Shown here in pieces: positions 1 to 4,660 of a DNA stretch of 5,544 bases. The stretch lies in NCBI GenBank assembly GCA_028293725.1, contig JAQGOE010000345.1, positions 1 through 5,544 of the forward strand. Direction: 5' to 3'. Below the pieces are notes generated by a model. The model was not told where the DNA came from and ran no database searches. It saw nothing but the letters and a program-made list of their open reading frames with translations. The stretch's first letter is position 1; each line of letters opens with the position of its first letter. The translations under genes and the position numbers were made by a program. Source of the stretch: Gammaproteobacteria bacterium. GTDB lineage: Bacteria; Pseudomonadota; Gammaproteobacteria; Steroidobacterales; Steroidobacteraceae.

Positions 1-1368
1 CCCGACGACCAGAGACTCCCTCACGAGCTCGCCACCCTGCTGCAGCGTGAGCTCATAACCAGCGGCTGGCAGTCGGGCGAGGTGATCGGGACGCTGCCCG
101 ACATTCGCCGCCGCTACGGCCTCGGCCGCTGGGCCTGTCGCGAAGCGGTCGGCATTCTGGAGATGCGGGGCTGGCTGGAATTGCGCCGCGGGGCGGGCGG
201 TGGCTTGCGAGTGACGCTGCCCACGACCCAACATCTCGCCAAGCTCATGTTGGTCCACCTCTGCCTCAAGGGTGCGCGCGTCGATCAGGTGATCGAGGCG
301 CGCCAGACCGTGCATCGCGTTGTGGTACGCAAGCTGATGACGCTCGATTGCAGGGGGGCCTTGCCGGACCAGGACTTCTCGCGTTGGCTGGCGGCCCAGA
401 CGGGAAATCGCACCATCAGCTTGCTGATGGAATTCGTGACCGCGCTCTACGACGAATGCGAGGGCACGGTCGCGGTGGCGCAAGTGGCCGAGCAGGCGCG
501 GTTGTGGGATGCGGTCCGTAGCGGGGACGAATCCCGTGCCGGTGCCGCCCTTGATGATTTTCTCGAGGCCACCGAGCGCCTGCGGGCAGGCGAGAAGGTC
601 GGGTTGCCGTGGATGTTTTCGCGTGACGGCTCGGAAACTGCGGCCACCTACGCGGCGCGGCTGGCGCAATGGCTCATGAAGGAAATCGCCCAGCGCGCGC
701 AAGACGGGCAAGTGGACCTCGGAAACGAAGCTGAGATCGGCGAGCGACACCATCTCAATCGCGACATCGTGCGTCGGGCTATCCGGATGCTGGAAGACAT
801 CGGCGTGGTCGTCTCCAGGCGCGGTGCGAATGGCGGTTTGACCAGCCGCGAGCCGGATCTGGCCGTAATCGTGGAGCTGATTCCGCAGCTTTTACACCAG
901 CAGCGTGTTTCCTCCCGCGAGGTAGGCGAGGCCTTCCTCCTCTTCAAGCTGGAGGCGGCACGCCTGTCGGCAGCGCGCGTGCAGGCGGGGGTCGCGAGCG
1001 CCAAGGTAACCACCTTGGCGCAGGAGCTGCGTCATACGACGCCGGCGCAGCCGCATGAGCTCATCATGATGGAAAACCGGTTGATCGACCTCGCCGAGAA
1101 TGATGTGCTCGCGGCGTGCGACCGCGGGATTCTCTTCCATGGACCGGTCCTGCCACCGGAGTTCACCGATCCGGCCGGGTGGTGGGCCACCCGCAGCATT
1201 ACGAACAACCGCATGATTATCGAGGCGATCCTGGCCGGCGATGTCCAAGGGGCTGAAGCGGCCCTGATGAAAAAGCTTCTCGATATGCTTCCCGCCCGGG
1301 CGCCCGCGCTCCACTCAACCCATGTTCACCACGTCGCCGACCTGATTCCCGCATCCGTTTTCGAATAG
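1..1368 (+). CDS. GntR-family transcriptional regulator with tandem winged-helix/FCD units (5' partial)
   Basis: Probable cytoplasmic DNA-binding repressor or activator of the FadR (FCD) branch of GntR. The frame is open from base 1. A GTG at 82 is a possible start, but it would cut helix 1 of the first winged helix (ELATLLQRELITSGW lies before it), so the true start is probably left of the window. Counting residues from base 1, winged helix 1 spans about 8-73 (LPDIRRRYGL, REAVGILEMRG, wing GAGGGLRV). A degenerate FCD-like helical domain follows at about 75-195. Winged helix 2 spans about 214-285 (RRAIRMLEDIG, wing GANGGL), then a second FCD-like domain at about 286-430. Ordinary members are about 230-250 aa, whereas at least 455 are present here. 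FCD metal-ligand histidines seem replaced: the usual FHR.LA..TGN reads FSRWLAAQTGN, the usual EH before the last helices reads EQ, and HL reads FL; the second copy has NNRMIIEAI and KLL. It ends 69 bp before the secreted-protein operon, a plausible target. The ligand is unknown. Confidence 0.92.
   Translation, partial: PDDQRLPHELATLLQRELITSGWQSGEVIGTLPDIRRRYGLGRWACREAVGILEMRGWLELRRGAGGGLRVTLPTTQHLAKLMLVHLCLKGARVDQVIEARQTVHRVVVRKLMTLDCRGALPDQDFSRWLAAQTGNRTISLLMEFVTALYDECEGTVAVAQVAEQARLWDAVRSGDESRAGAALDDFLEATERLRAGEKVGLPWMFSRDGSETAATYAARLAQWLMKEIAQRAQDGQVDLGNEAEIGERHHLNRDIVRRAIRMLEDIGVVVSRRGANGGLTSREPDLAVIVELIPQLLHQQRVSSREVGEAFLLFKLEAARLSAARVQAGVASAKVTTLAQELRHTTPAQPHELIMMENRLIDLAENDVLAACDRGILFHGPVLPPEFTDPAGWWATRSITNNRMIIEAILAGDVQGAEAALMKKLLDMLPARAPALHSTHVHHVADLIPASVFE
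998..1021. repeat. perfect 10-bp inverted repeat inside the GntR coding region
   Basis: The arms GCGCCAAGGT (998-1007) and ACCTTGGCGC (1012-1021) are exact reverse complements around a 4-base loop AACC. They would form a strong GC-rich hairpin in mRNA or a dyad in DNA. The segment codes for SAKVTTLAQ in the second FCD-like domain. No T-run follows, so it is not an intrinsic terminator. It could be chance in GC-rich coding DNA or an intragenic operator. Confidence 0.5.
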
Positions 1369-1382
1369 GCAGCTATTCGAAA
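1359..1382. repeat. perfect 10-bp inverted repeat over the GntR stop codon
   Basis: The arms TTTCGAATAG (1359-1368) and CTATTCGAAA (1373-1382) are exact reverse complements around the loop GCAG, with an extra possible G-U pair at 1358/1383. The left arm ends with the TAG stop of the regulator. No T-tract follows on either strand, so it is not a classical intrinsic terminator. It could be a transcript 3'-end stabiliser, a weak terminator, or an operator between the regulator and the downstream operon. It does not resemble the GT..AC core usual for GntR operators. Confidence 0.6.
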
Positions 1383-1437
1383 GCCAGGCCATTTCCTAAA
1401 TTCCAACGATACGGTTGGCATTGGGGGCAGCGGGACT

Positions 1438-1893
1438 GTGGGAAATCGAAGAATTGGCGTGGGTACGGCCCTCGCGAGCGCGCTCGCCCTTTCCTTATGG
1501 AGCGCGGCGGCGCCGGCGCATCACTCGTTTGCCGCCTACGACCAGCAGGTCACGAAGAATGTATCCGGGACCCTCAAGGAGTTCGACTGGAACGCTCCGC
1601 ACTCGGGCATCACCGTGGTGTATCTCGATGAGAAGGGGCAGATGCAAGAGGTGTCGGTCACGACCGGCGCCCCGAGCACTATCGTCGGTCAGGGTTTCAA
1701 GCCGAAGGACTTCCGCGTCGGCACCAAGGTGACCCTGTCATGGCATCCGAACCGCAACGGGACACCGGGCGGCGAGATGGCGGAGTTGAAGCTCGAGGAC
1801 GGGCGCGTGTTGCACGGTGGATTTGCAGCCGGGCCGCCCGGCGGTCCCAAAGGCGAACCGCCGCCGGGCGCCGGCGCGCCTGCTCCCAAGTGA
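1438..1893 (+). CDS. exported DUF6152-family protein, divergent copy (151 aa)
   Basis: Small predicted periplasmic or secreted protein of unknown function. The GTG start at 1438 follows a G-rich stretch at 1423-1430 that may act as a weak ribosome site. Residues 1-27 form a Sec signal peptide (RR, then ALASALALSLW, cleavage after APA), leaving a mature protein that begins HHSFAAYD. The body, about 28-125, follows the family pattern: HHS[FT].AYD, SGTLKEFDW, PHS, GT.V.L..HPNRNG, and L.DGRVL. The remaining tail is Pro/Gly/Ala-rich and probably disordered. Compared with the second copy at 4200-4646, family residues are changed: NPHSW reads APHSG, EWSIE reads EVSVT, and HGW reads QGF. It is the first gene of an apparent operon, with its TGA only 10 bp before the SnoaL-like gene. 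The family assignment is by recalled motif pattern; the function is not known. Confidence 0.9.
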   Translation: MGNRRIGVGTALASALALSLWSAAAPAHHSFAAYDQQVTKNVSGTLKEFDWNAPHSGITVVYLDEKGQMQEVSVTTGAPSTIVGQGFKPKDFRVGTKVTLSWHPNRNGTPGGEMAELKLEDGRVLHGGFAAGPPGGPKGEPPPGAGAPAPK

Positions 1894-1896
1894 GGA
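1892..1896 (+). promoter_or_regulatory. ribosome binding site for the SnoaL-like gene
   Basis: GAGGA, overlapping the TGA stop of the upstream gene, sits 7 bases before the ATG at 1904. This favours 1904 over an in-frame upstream start at 1817, which would lie inside the preceding gene and bury the signal peptide. Confidence 0.8.
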
Positions 1897-1903
1897 ATCC
1901 ACC

Positions 1904-2437
1904 ATGAGTCGTTCGAATCGGTTTGCCACCGCAGTCCTCGCGGGCCTGTTCGGCGCGGCGCTACCGTGGCTGAGTACGCAGGCCGCGACGTATACGCCGC
2001 AAGAAGAGGCGAACATCAAGCTCGTAGCGGAGTTTTACGCGGCGCTCGACCGCGGCGACGCTGCACATGACCTGAAGCAAAAAATTCGCAGCATCGCCGA
2101 GCAGTACTTGCAGCCGGACTACATCCAACACGCGGAAGGCGCCCGCACTTTCGGTTCGGGACGCGAAGGCTTCATCCGCATGTTCGAGCAGATGCCGGCC
2201 ATGCCGGCGGCCCCGGGGGCCGGGGCGCCACCGCCGCCGCAGGTCATGGCGCTGATGGCCGACAAAGACCGGGTCATTCGAGTCTCCGCGCGCAGCATGC
2301 CTGGTCCGGGCGGCCCGGTGGCCAGCTACATCTTCAACATGTTCAGGGTCCAGGACGGCAAGCTGGCCGAACACTGGGACAGCTCTTCCGCCGGCATGAT
2401 GCCGCTCGGTAACGAAAAGCGAAAGATGACGTGGTGA
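1904..2437 (+). CDS. exported SnoaL-like / NTF2-fold protein (177 aa)
   Basis: Predicted periplasmic or secreted protein with an NTF2-like alpha+beta barrel of the SnoaL type. Residues 1-27 or 28 form a signal peptide (RSNRF, hydrophobic AVLAGLFGAAL, cleavage near TQA/ATY). The domain covers about 33-160: helix EEANIKLVAEFYAALDRGD, then QYLQPDYIQHAEG (the YIQH signature, H76), GREGFIRMF, a strand DRVIRVSAR, and FRVQDGKLAEHWDSS (H157, D159). The last pattern is typical of the SnoaL-like proteins sometimes called aldol-condensation enzymes (COG4922-like). The family uses the fold for small-molecule binding or cyclase chemistry, but no substrate can be inferred here. A Pro/Ala/Gly-rich insert at about 98-113 lies in the loop before the central sheet. 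The gene is 10 bp after the DUF6152 gene and its stop overlaps the start of the next gene, suggesting translational coupling. An export signal on this fold implies an extracytoplasmic ligand. Confidence 0.88.
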   Translation: MSRSNRFATAVLAGLFGAALPWLSTQAATYTPQEEANIKLVAEFYAALDRGDAAHDLKQKIRSIAEQYLQPDYIQHAEGARTFGSGREGFIRMFEQMPAMPAAPGAGAPPPPQVMALMADKDRVIRVSARSMPGPGGPVASYIFNMFRVQDGKLAEHWDSSSAGMMPLGNEKRKMTW

Positions 2438-3180
2438 AGCACTTGCGAGTTGAACGGGGACGACCCGCACGGGCCTGTTTGGGCATGTTGGTCCTGGCAG
2501 CGCTGGTGCCAATGCGGATTTTCGCGGCCGACACACCCAATCTCGAGGGGACCTGGAAGCTGGCGCACGCGCAGACGTTGTTGGTGCCGGCGGACGGTGG
2601 CGAGATACCGTTCATCCCCGACGCCAGGCGGCAATACGAAGCCAACAAGAGCGCCGCCGCCAAAGGGGACTACAGTTTCGACTCGACCATGACTCGCTGC
2701 AGCTCCCCCGGGCTGCCGCGAGTGATGCTCACACCGAATCGCCTCCGTATCTTCCAACGGCCGGCGAGCGTCGCGCTCATGTTCGAGTGGAATCGCCTGT
2801 TACGCCAGATCGATATGCCGGGCAGTCTGACGCATTTGCGGCACTCCTTGGACGGGGCGGAGGAGGTGGACATCGGGACAATGATGGGTGTGACGCACGG
2901 GCACTGGGAAGGCGACACGCTGGTTGCCGAATCCACCCACTTCAGCGACGGCAAGCTGCTCGACAACCTGATTCCGGGCAGCGACCAGCTCGCGCTCACC
3001 GAGCATATCCGGCTGCGCGATCACGATACGCTCGAGGATCGCATCACCATCACCGACCCGGATAGTTTCAGCCGCAGCTGGGATACGGTCCTCACGTACA
3101 AGCGCCAGCCGGACGAGACCTTCCCCGAGGATGTGTGTCTGAACCGCAGGGACGCGGGTTCGCCGCCGCTGCCGCACTGA
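2431..3180 (+). CDS. exported GHWEG-motif family protein A (249 aa, function unknown)
   Basis: I do not know a named function for this family. Tandem GTG codons at 2431 and 2434 are both possible starts; the second gives a GTGA overlap with the upstream stop, and neither has a strong ribosome site, consistent with coupled translation. A signal peptide covers about 1-32 or 33 (basic n-region, then LGMLVLAALV, cleavage near IFA/AD). The mature protein opens with NLEGTW (G40-x-W42), followed by CSSPGLPRVML (C90), IFQRPASVALMFEW, THGHWEGDTLVAES (G157-H158-W159), TLEDRITITDPDSFSRSW, and a late cysteine in EDVCLNRR (C236). The same block order occurs in proteins B and C downstream, with A the most divergent. 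The only cysteines in the mature part are C90 and C236, a likely disulfide. The N-terminal GxW followed by strand-rich segments resembles lipocalin-like barrels, but that is inference. Confidence 0.87.
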   Translation: MVKHLRVERGRPARACLGMLVLAALVPMRIFAADTPNLEGTWKLAHAQTLLVPADGGEIPFIPDARRQYEANKSAAAKGDYSFDSTMTRCSSPGLPRVMLTPNRLRIFQRPASVALMFEWNRLLRQIDMPGSLTHLRHSLDGAEEVDIGTMMGVTHGHWEGDTLVAESTHFSDGKLLDNLIPGSDQLALTEHIRLRDHDTLEDRITITDPDSFSRSWDTVLTYKRQPDETFPEDVCLNRRDAGSPPLPH

Positions 3181-3197
3181 TCCGGAACGGTGTGAGC

Positions 3198-3202
3198 AGG
3201 AG
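3198..3202 (+). promoter_or_regulatory. ribosome binding site for gene B
   Basis: AGGAG lies 7 bases before the ATG at 3210. It decides that start over GTG 3135, which lies inside the upstream gene, and over GTG 3192. The latter would add SRRFF to the signal peptide and remains possible because it supplies basic residues. Confidence 0.75.
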
Positions 3203-3209
3203 ATTTTTC

Positions 3210-4070
3210 ATGTATCAGCGATTCCTGGTTATTGCCCTGCTCCCCGGTTTGGTGGTGGCGCAATCCCCGCCGTCCTCCCCGCCCGCTAGCGCCCCTCCTG
3301 CGTTGACAGGACAAGGGCAAGGGCCACCGACCGAGGAGCAGGCGTATGCCCTTGTGGCGAATGCCACTCCGCCGCTGCCGCCGAATGCGCCGCAGCCGGC
3401 GGCGGATCCGCACGACCTGCAGGGCACATGGTTTCACGACCAGCCGCTGATCTTTCGGATCACCAAGGACGAATACGGGAAAAAACTGCCGTATTCGCCC
3501 AAGGGCCAGCGCATCCTCGACCGGCGGGTCAAGGCGACCTATCAGGATGGAACGCCGTACGCCAACGCCTCGGCCGCGTGCCTACCGCCCGGCCAACAGT
3601 GGCAGCTCGACTTGAACATGCCGTTTCAGCTCTACCAGAGGCGCAACGAGATCGACTTCCTCTTCGAGGAATATCACGGCGCATGGAAGATCAGGATGAA
3701 CCAGCCCCATCGCACTTCGGGACCGCGCGAGTACATGGGAGATTCGGTGGGCCACTGGGATGGCAGTACGCTCGTTGTGGATACGACCGGCTACAAGCTA
3801 CCGCTGTGGCTCGACGTGGACGGCACTCCCGCCTCGCGTAACGCGCACATCGTGCACCGGATTCGCAAGATCGAGTATGGCGTTCCGAAGCTGGAGATCA
3901 CGACGACTATCGACGACCCCGAGATGTACACCGCTCCGTGGTCGAATGTTCGCACGTTCGCCTGGCGTCCGGACATGGCACGTTTTCACGAGTACAACTG
4001 CGAGCACCAGGTGGGGGCTCCGGGTGGGGTCTCCCGCTACGGCCTGACTACCGAGCCCCCCGAGGAATAG
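3210..4070 (+). CDS. exported GHWEG-motif family protein B (286 aa, function unknown)
   Basis: Second member of the same uncharacterised family. A short signal peptide (MYQRFLVIALLPGLVVA, cleavage after A17) is followed by a Pro/Ala/Gln-rich linker at about 18-66, probably disordered. The domain starts with DLQGTW (G72-x-W74). It continues through AACLPPG (C124), FQLYQRRNEIDFLFEEY, WKIRMNQPH, YMGDSVGHWDGSTLVVDT (G181-H182-W183), LEITTTIDDPEMYTAPW and TFAWRPD, and ends with HEYNCEHQ (C264). C124 and C264 are the only cysteines, at positions equivalent to those of protein A, so a disulfide is likely in the oxidising periplasm. The gene is 29 bp after A with its own good ribosome site. It is more similar to C than to A (NQPH versus NKPQPH, SVGHW, TWRPD/AWRPD), pointing to successive duplications. 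Catalytic activity cannot be inferred from the sequence. Confidence 0.9.
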   Translation: MYQRFLVIALLPGLVVAQSPPSSPPASAPPALTGQGQGPPTEEQAYALVANATPPLPPNAPQPAADPHDLQGTWFHDQPLIFRITKDEYGKKLPYSPKGQRILDRRVKATYQDGTPYANASAACLPPGQQWQLDLNMPFQLYQRRNEIDFLFEEYHGAWKIRMNQPHRTSGPREYMGDSVGHWDGSTLVVDTTGYKLPLWLDVDGTPASRNAHIVHRIRKIEYGVPKLEITTTIDDPEMYTAPWSNVRTFAWRPDMARFHEYNCEHQVGAPGGVSRYGLTTEPPEE

Positions 4071-4142
4071 ACGGCTGCCAACCGCGCCGCCGAGGAAACA
4101 CCCGCGAGACGCTGCTTCCCGACGCTGAAATCAGTGGGCTAT

Positions 4143-4168
4143 TTGACTTGCCGGGGCGGGGCTATTCT
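4143..4168 (+). promoter_or_regulatory. weak candidate promoter upstream of the second DUF6152 gene
   Basis: TTGACT at 4143-4148 resembles a -35 box and TATTCT at 4163-4168 a -10 box, but the spacer is only 14 bases, shorter than the usual 16-18. The 129-bp gap after gene B, the only other gap above 60 bp between these genes, makes a second transcription start reasonable. Confidence 0.3.
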
Positions 4169-4185
4169 GGGCGCCGGGTCGTTCC

Positions 4186-4191
4186 AGAGGA
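4186..4191 (+). promoter_or_regulatory. ribosome binding site for the second DUF6152 gene
   Basis: AGAGGA sits 8 bases before GTG 4200. This supports 4200 rather than the longer in-frame start at 4134, which would put 22 non-signal residues (including GYLTCRGG) ahead of the signal peptide. Confidence 0.75.
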
Positions 4192-4199
4192 AACCGACA

Positions 4200-4646
4200 G
4201 TGAAGTGCCCCGTCGTTGCAATGATGATGTTGTTATTTGCGCTGCCCGCGCTGTCGCATCACTCGACCACCGCATACGATCACAGCAAAACGATCGTACT
4301 GAGCGGCACCGTGAAGGAGTTCCAGTGGACCAACCCGCACAGTTGGGTGCAGCTGCTCGTGAGCGACGCGGAAGGCAACACGACGGAGTGGTCCATCGAG
4401 ACGGGCTCGCCGAATCTCAACATTCGACATGGCTGGTCGCGCACTACGCTCAAGCAGGGTGACAAGATCACTGTGACCATCTATCCGCACCGCGATGGCG
4501 GTCCCCACGGCTCGCTGGCTTTTGCCAAGCTCGCCGATGGCAGGGTGTTGGACGGAGCCGCGGACTTCATTCCCAAGGACAATGCCAAGGATCTCGGCGC
4601 ATCCGCCAGCGCGCCGCCGCCCCCGCCGGATGCGGGCTCGCGCTGA
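4200..4646 (+). CDS. exported DUF6152-family protein, canonical copy (148 aa)
   Basis: Small predicted periplasmic or secreted protein, paralogous to the product of 1438-1893. A compact signal peptide (MKCPVVAMMMLLFALPALS, cleavage after S19) leaves a mature protein that begins HHSTTAYDHSKT. The family core is well kept: LSGTVKEFQWTNPHSW (H47), a strand LLVSDAEG, TEWSIETGSPN, HGW, LKQGDKITVTIYPHRDGG (H97) and LADGRVLDG, ending near residue 120. The tail is Ala/Pro-rich (a run of five prolines) and probably disordered. The two adjacent mature N-terminal histidines plus the PHS histidine are shared with the first copy. The biochemical role of the family is unknown. It is followed 14 bp later by GHWEG-family gene C, repeating the gene pairing seen in the first operon. 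Confidence in the coding call is high; family naming is from recalled motifs. Confidence 0.92.
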   Translation: MKCPVVAMMMLLFALPALSHHSTTAYDHSKTIVLSGTVKEFQWTNPHSWVQLLVSDAEGNTTEWSIETGSPNLNIRHGWSRTTLKQGDKITVTIYPHRDGGPHGSLAFAKLADGRVLDGAADFIPKDNAKDLGASASAPPPPPDAGSR

Positions 4647-4649
4647 TAC

Positions 4650-4654
4650 AGGAG
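4650..4654 (+). promoter_or_regulatory. ribosome binding site for gene C
   Basis: AGGAG is 6 bases before ATG 4661 and only 3 before the adjacent ATG 4658, so 4661 is the better-spaced start. The site lies in the 14-bp gap after the DUF6152 gene. Confidence 0.7.
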
Positions 4655-4660
4655 TCCATG

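Noticed and set aside
413..430. Perfect 18-bp palindrome-like dyad CCATCAGC / GCTGATGG with a 2-base centre
   Set aside because: It lies within coding sequence for TISLLM in the regulator, has no associated T-run or gap, and could be chance from codon use.
1141..1150. GGACCGGTCC 10-bp palindrome
   Set aside because: Short GC-rich palindrome in coding DNA, expected at this base composition.
447..1314. Several minus-strand open frames of 60-140 codons opposite the regulator
   Set aside because: They are shadows of a well-supported + strand gene: Arg/Ser-rich translations, no recognisable domains, no ribosome sites.
1369..1437. A sigma70 promoter for the first operon, e.g. TAAATT at 1397-1402 or TTGGCA at 1415-1420
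   Set aside because: Neither box has a convincing partner at 16-18 bp spacing; a promoter is expected here but cannot be placed.
1961..3437. Long minus-strand open frames (up to 191 codons) opposite the SnoaL-like gene and genes A and B
   Set aside because: High GC at third positions leaves antisense frames open; translations are low-complexity Arg/Gly/Pro-rich and overlap genes with clear families and signal peptides.
4071..4135. Intrinsic terminator after gene B
   Set aside because: No stem followed by a T-tract could be found.
3938..4462. A + strand frame of 174 codons spanning the end of gene B, the gap and the start of the second DUF6152 gene
   Set aside because: It overlaps two supported genes in another frame and its translation is Arg/Gly-rich with no domain or signal.
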